DNA of 21,345 nucleotides from the NCBI GenBank assembly GCA_002390485.1, contig DGPO01000132.1, positions 710 through 22,054 of the forward strand, in the 5' to 3' direction. The notes beneath the pieces are model-generated. The model had not been told where the DNA came from. It worked only from the letters and a program-made list of their open reading frames with translations, and ran no database searches. How positions within the stretch are numbered: position 1 is the stretch's first letter; every line of letters begins with the position of its first letter. The DNA comes from Halieaceae bacterium UBA4438. GTDB taxonomy: Bacteria; Pseudomonadota; Gammaproteobacteria; Pseudomonadales; Halieaceae. Made by a program: the position numbers and the translations under genes. Positions 1 through 8,260 of this stretch are shown piece by piece.

Positions 1-786
1 GGTGGCCTGCTCACTCGTTATAGGCTCGCGTGTCTCAAGGTGAATTGCCTCGGAGTGCCCATAAAAAACAGGAATACGAACACAGGTGGGATTGACCATT
101 ATCGTGTCGTCTTCGAGGATTTTTTGCGTTTCCCACACCATTTTCATTTCTTCGCGGGTGTAGCCATTTTCTTGAAAAGTGTCGATCTGTGGGAGCGCAT
201 TAAATGCAATTTGCTTAGGGTATACCTTTAACTCAGCCGGCTGACCGTTCAACAGTCGTGCTGTTTGGGCAGCGAGCTCTGAAATCGCCGACTTACCTGT
301 TCCACTCACTGCTTGATACGTCGCCACATTGACACGCGCAATCCCCACTGCCTCATAAATCGGCTTCAAAGCCACCAACATTTGAATCGTCGAGCAGTTC
401 GGATTCGCAATAATATTTCGTGCACGGTACCGCGCTATAGCGTGAGGATTGACCTCCGGCACGACCAAAGGAATGTCCTCGTCCCGTCGGAAATGCGAGG
501 TGTTGTCGATCACAATACAGCCGGCGGCAGCGGCTTTTGGCGCGTACTCCGCACTGATCGAACCGCCCGCAGAAAAGAGCCCGATATCGGCTTGAGAGAA
601 GTCAAATTCAGCAAGATTCTGAACGCTCAAACGCTTACCCGCAAAAGACACGTTATTACCCGCCGAACGTTCGGAAGCGAGTAGATACAGGTTCTCAACC
701 GGGAAGTTGCGCGTCTCAAGTAGCTCGATCAGCACTTCGCCCACAGCACCGGTTGCGCCGACAATGGCCACATTAAATTTTTTCAC
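1..786 (-). CDS. asd: Aspartate-semialdehyde dehydrogenase, 3' end cut by window edge
   Basis: Asd reduces aspartyl phosphate to aspartate semialdehyde with NADPH in the cytoplasm, the branch point to lysine/diaminopimelate, threonine, methionine and isoleucine. The reverse-strand frame is open from 786 to base 1, giving 262 codons of a family usually near 340, so the C-terminus lies outside the window. The N-terminus has the nucleotide-binding loop GATGAVG at about residues 9-15. The catalytic cysteine is Cys131 in NPNCSTIQ, and GHSEA follows near the visible end. Two GTG codons stand in tandem at 789 and 786. A GGGGGA Shine-Dalgarno lies 4 nt before the first and 7 nt before the second, so I chose 786. 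The gene follows the leuB stop by about 20 nt and is probably the last visible cistron of leuCDB-asd. There is no ATG start. Identity is very secure; only the exact start is open. Confidence 0.96.
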   Translation of the reverse strand, partial: MKKFNVAIVGATGAVGEVLIELLETRNFPVENLYLLASERSAGNNVSFAGKRLSVQNLAEFDFSQADIGLFSAGGSISAEYAPKAAAAGCIVIDNTSHFRRDEDIPLVVPEVNPHAIARYRARNIIANPNCSTIQMLVALKPIYEAVGIARVNVATYQAVSGTGKSAISELAAQTARLLNGQPAELKVYPKQIAFNALPQIDTFQENGYTREEMKMVWETQKILEDDTIMVNPTCVRIPVFYGHSEAIHLETREPITSEQAT

Positions 787-807
787 CACGATTTCCCCCG
801 AAAACGA

Positions 808-1887
808 TTAAGCAGACATTGCTGCGACGACGGCGCTACCCATAGCCGCTGTACCGAGGATACCGTCACCCTCACCCGCGATATCCACGGTCCTCAAACC
901 CTGATCCAGCACCCGCTCAACTGCAGATTCGATCGCCTGAGCCGCGGTGTCTTCGTTCAGCGAGTACCGAAGCAACATAGCGGCAGACAAAATAGTCGCT
1001 AACGGATTGGCCGTGTCATCGCCAGCAATATCAGGCGCTGAACCATGCACCGGTTCATAGAGCCCTCTAGACGCTGAATTCAAGGACGCTGACGGCAACA
1101 TGCCAATCGATCCCGTTAGCATCGCTGCCGTGTCGGATAAAATATCGCCGAACAGGTTACCCGTAAGCATCACGTCGAATTGCTTTGGAGCCCTGACTAA
1201 TTGCATAGCCGCATTGTCGACATACAAGTGACTGAGTTCAATATCGGGAAAGTCAGCGGCGACCTCGGAAACGACCTCGCGCCATAGCATTGTCACTTCT
1301 AGCACATTGGCTTTATCAACGGAGCACAGACGCCCCCCGCGCTTTTGAGCAAACCCAAAGGCAAGACGCGCAATTCTTTCGATCTCGCGCTCGTCGTAGA
1401 CGTCGGTGTTAAACCCACGCCTTAAACCCTGATCGTCACGCGTTACGCCCCTCGGCTCACCAAAATAAATCCCACCGGTCAGTTCTCTTACTATTAGCAA
1501 ATCAAGACCGGCGACGAGTTCAGGCTTGAGACTTGATGCCTGTGCAAGCTGCGGATACAGCAGCGCCGGGCGCAGATTGCAAAACAAATCGAGATCGGCA
1601 CGTATCGCAAGGAGCCCGCGTTCGGGCCGGTCGCCCGCCGGCAAGTGATCCCACTGAGGTCCCCCAACGGCGCCCAGCAGTATGGCATCTGCCTTATTAG
1701 CCAGGTCGCGGGTTGAAGTTGGGTACGGAACTCCGTGATTATCGATAGCAACACCGCCCAAATCAGCGGTCTCGAAGTTGATGTCAATCGTGAACTGCTT
1801 GGAAGCGGTCTCGAGAACACGTCTTGCCTGAGAAACCACCTCGGGGCCTATACCGTCACCCGGAAGCAGCAAAATATCATGCGCCAT
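808..1887 (-). CDS. leuB: 3-isopropylmalate dehydrogenase
   Basis: LeuB oxidatively decarboxylates (2R,3S)-3-isopropylmalate to 2-oxoisocaproate with NAD+, the third step specific to leucine. The 359-residue protein has full family length. Visible landmarks are GDGIGPEV (11-18), the substrate-binding [14 protein letters not shown] (134-147), Lys192 in SVDKANVL, Asp224 in VDNAAMQL, the metal-binding aspartates 248 and 252 in [10 protein letters not shown], and the NAD-binding [13 protein letters not shown] (277-289). The ATG at 1885-1887 shares one base with the leuD stop (TAATG), so translation is very likely coupled. asd follows directly. All expected active-site residues are present and nothing looks degraded. 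Related isocitrate or tartrate dehydrogenases are the only alternatives, and the leuCD neighbours exclude them. Confidence 0.98.
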   Translation of the reverse strand: MAHDILLLPGDGIGPEVVSQARRVLETASKQFTIDINFETADLGGVAIDNHGVPYPTSTRDLANKADAILLGAVGGPQWDHLPAGDRPERGLLAIRADLDLFCNLRPALLYPQLAQASSLKPELVAGLDLLIVRELTGGIYFGEPRGVTRDDQGLRRGFNTDVYDEREIERIARLAFGFAQKRGGRLCSVDKANVLEVTMLWREVVSEVAADFPDIELSHLYVDNAAMQLVRAPKQFDVMLTGNLFGDILSDTAAMLTGSIGMLPSASLNSASRGLYEPVHGSAPDIAGDDTANPLATILSAAMLLRYSLNEDTAAQAIESAVERVLDQGLRTVDIAGEGDGILGTAAMGSAVVAAMSA

Positions 1888-2537
1888 TAGACGACGACCT
1901 CGTTAAATAGCCAGGGCTGAACACCTCTATGCTTATCTTCAAACGCGGCGATAGCATCCACTCGCTCAAGCGTAATACCAATATCATCAAGACCTTTGAG
2001 TAAGCACTGCCGTCGAAACGGATCGACACTGAATTGTACTGCTTCACCACTGGGCAAACGCACTTCCTCGTTATTCAAATCGACGCTTAAATTCAAAGGC
2101 TTGCCTGTACTGACGTGAGCAAACAGGTTGTCCACCAGCGCCTCCGGCAGTTCGACCGGCAATAAACCACTTTTGAAGGCGTTATTTTTAAAGATGTCCG
2201 CAAAACTTGGGGCAATGACGCACTGAATACCAAATTGACACAGCGCCCAAACCGCATGCTCTCTACTGGATCCACAACCAAAGTTTTCTCGACTTAAGAG
2301 AATCGACGCGCCTGCATATTCAGGCTTATTGAGCGAAAAATCGGGGTTAGATATTCGCGCGCCGTCAGGGTTTAACTCGTCATACGCATCGCTATAGCGC
2401 AGTTCGTCAAATAGATTCGGGCCAAACCCTGTGCGTTTGATTGATTTAAGAAACTGCTTAGGAATGATGAGGTCCGTATCAACGTTGGAGCGATCCAGGG
2501 GCACAACGAGCCCGTCATGAACAGTAAACGGCGCCAT
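1887..2537 (-). CDS. leuD: 3-isopropylmalate dehydratase small subunit
   Basis: LeuD is the small (swivel-domain) subunit that pairs with LeuC to isomerise 2-isopropylmalate to 3-isopropylmalate. Its 216 residues match the bacterial leuD type. Visible signatures are the N-terminal [18 protein letters not shown] (about 12-29) and [10 protein letters not shown] (86-95), the loop that closes over the substrate. The ATG at 2535-2537 begins 2 nt after the leuC stop (TGATTATG), with a GGAG Shine-Dalgarno about 9 nt upstream inside the leuC end. The 3' end overlaps leuB by one base. This stoichiometric LeuC/LeuD arrangement is the usual one. Confidence 0.98.
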   Translation of the reverse strand: MAPFTVHDGLVVPLDRSNVDTDLIIPKQFLKSIKRTGFGPNLFDELRYSDAYDELNPDGARISNPDFSLNKPEYAGASILLSRENFGCGSSREHAVWALCQFGIQCVIAPSFADIFKNNAFKSGLLPVELPEALVDNLFAHVSTGKPLNLSVDLNNEEVRLPSGEAVQFSVDPFRRQCLLKGLDDIGITLERVDAIAAFEDKHRGVQPWLFNEVVV

Positions 2538-2539
2538 AA

Positions 2540-3964
2540 TCAGATCTCCAATGTCGACGGATGGACAAACCGACCCGCGACCGCCGCGGTCGCCGCCATC
2601 GCTGGGCTGACCAAATGAGTGCGGCCTCCAGAGCCCTGACGACCCTCAAAATTCCGATTCGAGGTGGACGCACAGCGCTTGCCCGGCGCAAGCTTGTCAG
2701 CATTCATAGCAAGGCACATAGAGCACCCCGGTGCTCGCCACTCCATACCGGCTGCCTCGAAGATCTTATCCAGGCCCTCAGCCTCCGCTTGCGCTTTCAC
2801 GAGGCCCGAGCCGGGTACGACGAGCACACGCTCAACGTTAGCCGCCTTGCACCTGCCCTGCACAATACTGGCAGCCACACGCATGTCCTCGATACGAGCA
2901 TTCGTGCAGGACCCGATAAAAACCATGTCAACTTCGATGTCAGTGAGCGCCATGCCCTCCTCGAGCCCCATGTATTCAAGGGCACGCGCCAGAGACTTCT
3001 TACTCGTCTCATCGGGAAGACTTTGTTGCGATGGGACACGACCATTAATTGACGACACCATCTCGGGTGATGTGCCCCATGTGACTTGCGGTTCAATTTT
3101 TGACGCGTCGAGTCTGAGCTCTCGATCAAAGACCGCATCGTCATCACTGTGCAGTGTTTGCCAGTATGCCTCCGCCAACGCCCACTGCGCGCCCCTAGGT
3201 GCCATGGGCCGATCCTTCACGTACTCTAGTGTTGTTTCATCAACGGCGATCATTCCCGCACGGGCACCCGCCTCGATCGCCATATTGCACAGCGTCATTC
3301 GGCCTTCCATAGAAAGTGCGGTCACTGCAGATCCGGCAAATTCCACAGCGCATCCTGTTGCACCCGCCGTTCCAATTTCACCAATGACGGCCAGCGCCAA
3401 GTCCTTTGCACTGACACCCAGTTGGACGTCACCCTCAAGCAACACCCGGAAATTGGACATTTTCTGAGTCAAAAGACACTGCGTCGCCAGTACGTGCTCT
3501 ACTTCTGACGTTCCGATTCCGTGCGCCAGAGCGCCAAAAGCACCATGAGTTGATGTGTGCGAGTCACCACAGACGATAGTCATGCCCGGAAGCGTAGCGC
3601 CCTGTTCTGGACCCATCACATGCACAATGCCCTGCCTTTGGTCTGCGAGATCGATCAGCGGAATATTGAAATCATTACAATTGTCATTGAGCGTCTCTAG
3701 CTGTAAGCGACTCGTCGCATCGGCAACACCCGAGTATCCCGCAAGGGCACGCTCGTTCGGATCAGTCGAGACGTTATGGTCTGGCACCGCAACATTGGCA
3801 TGCAGCCTTCTTGGCTGCCGACCGGCGAGGCGCAAGCCCTCAAATGCCTGGGGCGAAGTAACCTCGTGAATTAAATGACGATCGATGTAAATGAGCGCGG
3901 AACCGTCGTCGCGCTGATCAACAAGGTGTGCATCCCACAGCTTATCGTAAAGCGTCAATCCCAT
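2540..3964 (-). CDS. leuC: 3-isopropylmalate dehydratase large subunit (4Fe-4S)
   Basis: LeuC is the catalytic, aconitase-like subunit of isopropylmalate isomerase, second step of leucine synthesis. It is 474 residues long, within the bacterial LeuC range. The three cluster ligands are visible: Cys353 in [11 protein letters not shown], and Cys414 and Cys417 in [10 protein letters not shown]. The early motif [17 protein letters not shown] (28-44) and the substrate loop [20 protein letters not shown] (132-151) are also intact. The ATG at 3962-3964 has an AGGAT Shine-Dalgarno 6 nt upstream. It is the first gene of leuC-leuD-leuB-asd. No regulator gene of the LysR type sits next to it, and no leucine-codon leader peptide was found upstream; the spacer before it holds hairpins described separately. 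Confidence 0.98.
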   Translation of the reverse strand: MGLTLYDKLWDAHLVDQRDDGSALIYIDRHLIHEVTSPQAFEGLRLAGRQPRRLHANVAVPDHNVSTDPNERALAGYSGVADATSRLQLETLNDNCNDFNIPLIDLADQRQGIVHVMGPEQGATLPGMTIVCGDSHTSTHGAFGALAHGIGTSEVEHVLATQCLLTQKMSNFRVLLEGDVQLGVSAKDLALAVIGEIGTAGATGCAVEFAGSAVTALSMEGRMTLCNMAIEAGARAGMIAVDETTLEYVKDRPMAPRGAQWALAEAYWQTLHSDDDAVFDRELRLDASKIEPQVTWGTSPEMVSSINGRVPSQQSLPDETSKKSLARALEYMGLEEGMALTDIEVDMVFIGSCTNARIEDMRVAASIVQGRCKAANVERVLVVPGSGLVKAQAEAEGLDKIFEAAGMEWRAPGCSMCLAMNADKLAPGKRCASTSNRNFEGRQGSGGRTHLVSPAMAATAAVAGRFVHPSTLEI

Positions 3965-4307
3965 AGTTGAATCCTATCTTGAAACCACGTCAGCGGCGTT
4001 GGTCTTACCACCGATACTGAATTGTTTGCGATGCCCAACATCGCGGCGCGCGATATTACCACATTACCGGGCATGTGGGCGTCGGGATCACGCTACGAAA
4101 ACACTGCAGATCCACCGCTAAGACGCACTCGCTCTTGGTCACCTGCCCCCTACGCGACCGGCTAAATACTCGCTGATCTTGCCAGGGTCATCCATGCCCT
4201 ACTTGATAGCGCGCACCCGTACTGACAGGTTAAGTTGGCGGCCGTGCTGAGACAGCGCCTTTAGTGCGACGCTCGTGGGACTCGGCAGGCGCGCATTGCT
4301 CCTTGGC
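3965..4307. other. rlmKL-leuC intergenic spacer (343 nt)
   Basis: This is the only gene-free stretch above 300 nt. It separates the rlmKL stop from the leuC start, both on the minus strand, so it should hold the leu operon promoter. I see no convincing sigma-70 promoter: a TAATAT at 4053-4058 (minus) lacks a matching -35. The leuC-proximal part has two overlapping GC-rich inverted repeats (4028-4054). The rlmKL-proximal part (about 4139-4307, minus) reads like coding sequence but is broken by a TAG at 4199-4201. No intrinsic terminator with a T tract was found after rlmKL. Confidence 0.6.
4028..4054 (-). promoter_or_regulatory. Two overlapping hairpins in the leuC upstream region
   Basis: Read on the minus strand, ATCGCG-CGC-CGCGAT (4054 to 4040) is a 6-bp perfect stem with a 3-nt loop. 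GCGATG-TTGGG-CATCGC (4044 to 4028) is a second 6-bp perfect stem. They share five bases (4040-4044), so both cannot form at once. They end 63 nt before the leuC ATG. Neither is followed by a U tract. They could be an RNA switch or, as DNA, a protein-binding palindrome; the function is unknown. Confidence 0.35.
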
Positions 4308-6488
4308 TCAACTCGACCGATGTTGCAGTCGCCAGCAGGTGTGACTATGACTTGATCGCACAAAATCAGGACCAATGGTCGCGCGTGTAATGTCCTCAAC
4401 CACGAACTGTTCCAAAATCTGCGGGTCTAGCTTGAAGCGTCGTTGGTTGTTTGAAAAATATAAGACGCCGTCGGCTGCCAGACGCGCCATAGATCGCACA
4501 AGCAGCTCAACATGATCACGTTGGACGTCAAAATGATTCAGCGTCGACTTTGAATTTGAAAACGTGGGTGGATCGAGCAAAATCAGGTCGTACTCGGACG
4601 TCTCTTGCGCCAGCCATGTCATCACGTCGGACCGGACGGCTCGGTGCTTCGCTTCTGCAAGCCCGTTACTCGCCAAGTTCTCGCGAAACCAATCCAGATA
4701 AGTATTACTCAAGTCCACACTGGTTGAAAACCGAGCCCCGCCCAAACCGGCCTGAACACTGGCCACCCCGGTGTAGCAAAACAAATTTAAAAAGCGCTTA
4801 CCCTGCGCCTCTGCCTGTATCCGACCTCGCAACGGTCGATGATCAAGGAACAAACCCGTATCAAGATAATCAAACAAGTTAATCCAAAGCTTTGCACCCC
4901 ACTCACGAACAAAAATCCGCTCATTTTTTCGTGAGACTCGTTCGTACTGCTTCAGGCCCCGCTGCCGTTGACGGCGCTTTACCGCCACCTCGCTCCTATC
5001 GGCAATATCAAAAACAATCTGGACCGCATCGAGAATCTCCTCAAAACGGCGATTGGCATCATCCTCTTTTACTGTTTTGGGCGGTGCGTATTCGGCAACA
5101 TGAACGTGCTCACCGTAGACGTCGATAGCGACAGAGTATTCGGGCATGTCCGCATCGTAAATTCGGTAACATTCAACTGCCTCTTTGTGGAGCCAGTTCG
5201 CGAGCTTTTTTTGATTTTTACGCAATCGATTGGCCACCATCTGAGCACCCTCAGACAAGTCAGGTAATGGCACTTCGACAAACTCATTGCTGCGACTTGC
5301 CGCATCTTCGCGACGTTTATTAGTCTCGCTCAACGAGAATAAAAAGACCGCTATGTCGATGGGCCCGCTCTTCATTTTATAGTTTTTATAACTTCGAAGT
5401 CCGGTGGCCTTGGCGTGTGTCACATCGGCCGCTAGAACCGCAGCATCCCAGCTCGCAAACTCAGAGTGCATCACTTGCCCAAGCGAGGCGTAGAGTTGTC
5501 CCGCGGCGCCGGGGGTACTCAAGCGCTCACCCCATGGAGGATTCACCACCAAAAGGCCACCTTGCATATTCTGATGGGTCGGTTTTATGACTTCAGACAG
5601 TTGCTTTACCCGCACGCGAACCACTGAGCTGAGGTTCATTCGGCGAGCGTTCTCTTCAGCCCGTCGAATCGCATTTACATCGCCGTCGTAACCCCGTATC
5701 TCCACTCCATCAGGCAGCGCCGCTTTCACCTGGGACTGACTCTCGGCCACAATCATCTCCCATTGATCTTTGCGGTGTCCGAGCCACCCCATAAAACCAA
5801 ATCGCTCTCGCCGCAGGCCAGGCGGAATATTAAGCGCCATTTGCGCCGCTTCGATTAACAGCGTCCCTGAACCACACATGGGATCTACCAGCGAGGCGCC
5901 ACCCTTAAACTTCTCCGGCCAGCCAGCACGCAACAAAACCGCCGCGGCAATATTTTCCTTTAGGGGTGCCTTCCCGCCCTCCAGGCGATAGCCCCGCTTG
6001 TGCAAACTGTCGCCTGACAAGTCGAGACTAATGGTCAACTTACCTTTGCTGAGCTGAGCCACAATGCGAAGGTCCGGCTGTTTGGCGTCCACCGAAGGAC
6101 GCTCGCCCACCTGTTCGCGAAAGTAATCAACAATCCCATCTTTGACCTTGAGCGCGCCAAAGTGAGTGTTTTTGATGTAAGCACTCTGCCCACGAAACTC
6201 AACGGCAAAGCGCGTCCTGGGCGTCATGTGGTCTGACCATTTCAGCCCGCGGGCCGACGCGTAAACATCGTCCGTGTTTGAAACGGCCGTCTCAGAAAGC
6301 TTGACTAAAATTCGGTTTGCTAACCGGCTCCACAAACACGCCCGATAAGCGAGCGCCATAGAACCCGAGAAGTAAACACCGGCCGGGGTGTCTCTGAGGT
6401 CTTCAGCACCAAGGTCGGACAACTCGCTGAGCAACAATGGCCCAAGCCCCACGGGGCAGGTCGCCAGAAATGATAATGTCGGCGTCAT
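4308..6488 (-). CDS. rlmKL: Bifunctional 23S rRNA methyltransferase RlmKL (m2G2445 / m7G2069)
   Basis: The protein resembles E. coli RlmKL (YcbY), which modifies domain V of 23S rRNA during 50S assembly: the N-terminal half makes m2G2445 and the C-terminal half m7G2069 (E. coli numbering). The 726 residues match the fused form. Domains are a THUMP-type RNA-binding region (about 45-155), the RlmL methyltransferase with DPMCGSGT (203-210) and NPPWGERL (316-323), and the RlmK methyltransferase with FLNLFCYTG (about 566-574) and LLDPPTFSNSK (about 637-647). The ending HTCWRL resembles the E. coli C-terminus. The ATG overlaps the upstream stop as ATGA, with GGAG 8 nt before it, so translation is coupled to the exported protein gene upstream. 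Its place at the end of a lipid and envelope operon is unusual. It is the last gene before the leu spacer. Confidence 0.96.
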   Translation of the reverse strand: MTPTLSFLATCPVGLGPLLLSELSDLGAEDLRDTPAGVYFSGSMALAYRACLWSRLANRILVKLSETAVSNTDDVYASARGLKWSDHMTPRTRFAVEFRGQSAYIKNTHFGALKVKDGIVDYFREQVGERPSVDAKQPDLRIVAQLSKGKLTISLDLSGDSLHKRGYRLEGGKAPLKENIAAAVLLRAGWPEKFKGGASLVDPMCGSGTLLIEAAQMALNIPPGLRRERFGFMGWLGHRKDQWEMIVAESQSQVKAALPDGVEIRGYDGDVNAIRRAEENARRMNLSSVVRVRVKQLSEVIKPTHQNMQGGLLVVNPPWGERLSTPGAAGQLYASLGQVMHSEFASWDAAVLAADVTHAKATGLRSYKNYKMKSGPIDIAVFLFSLSETNKRREDAASRSNEFVEVPLPDLSEGAQMVANRLRKNQKKLANWLHKEAVECYRIYDADMPEYSVAIDVYGEHVHVAEYAPPKTVKEDDANRRFEEILDAVQIVFDIADRSEVAVKRRQRQRGLKQYERVSRKNERIFVREWGAKLWINLFDYLDTGLFLDHRPLRGRIQAEAQGKRFLNLFCYTGVASVQAGLGGARFSTSVDLSNTYLDWFRENLASNGLAEAKHRAVRSDVMTWLAQETSEYDLILLDPPTFSNSKSTLNHFDVQRDHVELLVRSMARLAADGVLYFSNNQRRFKLDPQILEQFVVEDITRATIGPDFVRSSHSHTCWRLQHRSS

Positions 6489-7576
6489 CGCAGGGACTCC
6501 AAGTCATTAATTCGCAACAGCGTAGAACGCCACTCACGATATTGTTGCTCGAGCGTCCCTGTTAGCTTAAAAACCTGTTTTTCCACGTACAGGGCCGTGG
6601 AACGCGCCTCGCTCTCTAGATCCAGCACCAACTCAAATAGCTCCTGCTCATGAATTTTTAATGATCGATAGGCCGCATAAACCGCCTGAAGACGTGTAAA
6701 CGCTGAATCATCGGTGAATTTTTTCTCGTCAGAGTCTCGACTCCGCCGCAACTCCAGCCAATCAAGCTGTTCTTTACTGGCTCTTCGCCACAGGCTGTAC
6801 GCCGCACCGACCTCTGCTTCTATCGAGCGGATTTGCTCGTCAATGGTATCAATGAACAGTAATTCGTACTCTTGAAGCTTTTTAAGTCTTATCCCCATGG
6901 GATCTTGCCCGCTGGGCAGCCGAGTCAAATACCAACGCCCCTCGCGGTGGCTAAGATAACCAGAAAAAGCCTCGGGCACGAGCGCTTGTGCGTAGCGAAG
7001 GAATGACACGGATTTAAGCACAGCAATGGCGGGCGCTTCAGTCATCAGCGCAGACAGCATATCGACATGAACACGCACAAATAAATCGTTGAAGGGATCT
7101 GCCCCCTCGCCGAGATAGTCTGACTCCAACGCCACATCGTTGTAGGTCCGATCTAACAGTACCCGACCCGACACGTCATAACCAAATGCCGCAATACTCA
7201 GTTGCGCGCCGTCCGATATCAGGACATTTAATTCCAACGTCACCTGAGGAATGACTGAAGGCTCAGGGAAAAGTCGAACCACACCCCAACCCTCATGGGC
7301 CTCCAACTCCCGTCGCATTCGCGTGCCAACCAATTTGGCTTCAGTCTCCCGAAAGGAGCTTTCCATGTCGGTTCCACTGTTGTTGACAACGCCTGTGGTC
7401 ACCACAATACCGACATCAAGGGGGAGCCCAGGCTGTTGCGGCTTCGCCACTGAATCGCCCACACTAATCGTTAGAACATCGGCCTCCTGCGTCGCCGCCG
7501 CCAACACAACGGGGCAAACCAAGGCCAATGCGAAGAGCACGCATACCAGTGAGCGCGCGCCTACTGAGTGGTGCAT
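6485..7576 (-). CDS. Exported coiled-coil protein of unknown function
   Basis: I recognise this only as a conserved hypothetical secreted protein. The 363 residues start with a Sec signal peptide (hydrophobic 8-27, likely cut after LAAA). Residues about 50-160 alternate strand and helix in a way that recalls the TolB N-terminal/CsgG-like fold: an early helix with RMRRELEAHEGWGVVRLFPE, then SDGAQLSIAAFGYDVSGRVLL. A middle region holds PEAFSGYL and LTRLPSGQDPM. From about 230 to the end it is charged, helical and probably coiled coil, with no second membrane segment. The ATG has AAGGGA about 5 nt upstream. It overlaps the lipoprotein gene by 16 nt and rlmKL by 4 nt. The pairing suggests a periplasmic partner of that lipoprotein, which is inference. 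The gene is secure; the function is unknown. Confidence 0.85.
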   Translation of the reverse strand: MHHSVGARSLVCVLFALALVCPVVLAAATQEADVLTISVGDSVAKPQQPGLPLDVGIVVTTGVVNNSGTDMESSFRETEAKLVGTRMRRELEAHEGWGVVRLFPEPSVIPQVTLELNVLISDGAQLSIAAFGYDVSGRVLLDRTYNDVALESDYLGEGADPFNDLFVRVHVDMLSALMTEAPAIAVLKSVSFLRYAQALVPEAFSGYLSHREGRWYLTRLPSGQDPMGIRLKKLQEYELLFIDTIDEQIRSIEAEVGAAYSLWRRASKEQLDWLELRRSRDSDEKKFTDDSAFTRLQAVYAAYRSLKIHEQELFELVLDLESEARSTALYVEKQVFKLTGTLEQQYREWRSTLLRINDLESLR

Positions 7577-8244
7577 ATTTTTCCCTTAGTGAGACTGCGC
7601 TCGCAGCGATATCCCATTGCGCTTGGGTCATAGCGCGTAAAATACTGACTGACTACCAACGGAAATCGGGCCCCGTTTGTTTCTACGGCGGTGACCATTA
7701 GTACCGTTTCGGCATCTGACGACAAAGACAACCGATGCGTGATGTCCAAACCGTCTCGCAGCTGTAACGAAAAAAAGAGCTGATCACCATCCCAGCCACA
7801 ATGTTGCGTGCCCAGCGAATCGGTTGTTAGTGAGAGTCCTGAATCATCAGTTTCACAGACCAACGCAAAGCTGTTCGCTCGCTTGACCCTGACACGGGCA
7901 TCCCCCTGAATAATTTCAAGGAGATTGGGCTCGGTAATGATTTCCGCTAACCGCGCCAGCGTGATCAATTCGGTTCGACCCGGCAGTGGTCCACCAGCGA
8001 ACCCCCGACCCTCTTCCGCAAGCTTTGCGCGCCGCGCCGCCTCGCGCTGAATGCGACGGGATACTAAATTGAGCTGGTCTTGGAAATTGTCGCTCCGTGC
8101 GTAATCAACTTCCCAATGACCCGACATATCGACGGGCGTGGCAATGCGTGTAATCAAGTCCTCAACGCGCTCCTGCGCACAGCCCGCGAGCAACAGCGTA
8201 CTGATGAGCAACACAAGTAATGATCGAACCGCTACTGATGGCAT
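7561..8244 (-). CDS. Putative outer-membrane lipoprotein of unknown function
   Basis: This predicted 227-residue lipoprotein has basic Arg7, a hydrophobic core and the lipobox LLAGC with Cys22. Alanine follows the cysteine, so no inner-membrane retention signal is seen, and outer-membrane sorting is expected. The mature part contains MSGHWEVDY (a phrase common at the start of small beta-sandwich domains), a basic helix rich in Arg/Ala near 50-70, and a C-terminal beta-rich region. I know no family name for it. The frame is open 120 nt further upstream, but that would overlap the acyl-CoA ligase and place the signal peptide internally. The ATG at 8244, 16 nt after the ligase stop, is therefore preferred despite a weak ribosome-binding site. 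Its 3' end overlaps the next exported protein by 16 nt. Confidence 0.85.
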   Translation of the reverse strand: MPSVAVRSLLVLLISTLLLAGCAQERVEDLITRIATPVDMSGHWEVDYARSDNFQDQLNLVSRRIQREAARRAKLAEEGRGFAGGPLPGRTELITLARLAEIITEPNLLEIIQGDARVRVKRANSFALVCETDDSGLSLTTDSLGTQHCGWDGDQLFFSLQLRDGLDITHRLSLSSDAETVLMVTAVETNGARFPLVVSQYFTRYDPSAMGYRCERSLTKGKICTTQ

Positions 8245-8260
8245 AGATCGCACTGAACCG

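Noticed and set aside
313..684. Plus-strand open frame of 123 codons near the left edge
   Set aside because: It is antisense to asd, whose catalytic motifs occupy the same bases; arginine-rich with no motif.
2664..3467. Long plus-strand open frame (267 codons) opposite leuC
   Set aside because: It lies wholly antisense to the well-conserved leuC, has low-complexity Ser/Ala-rich sequence, and shows no domain.
4053..4081. Sigma-70 promoter with TAATAT before leuC
   Set aside because: At 17-nt spacing the -35 position reads CGCCCA on the minus strand, which does not match TTGACA.
3965..4307. Leucine-rich leader peptide or T-box before leuC
   Set aside because: No short frame with a run of leucine codons, and no terminator/antiterminator with a U tract, was found.
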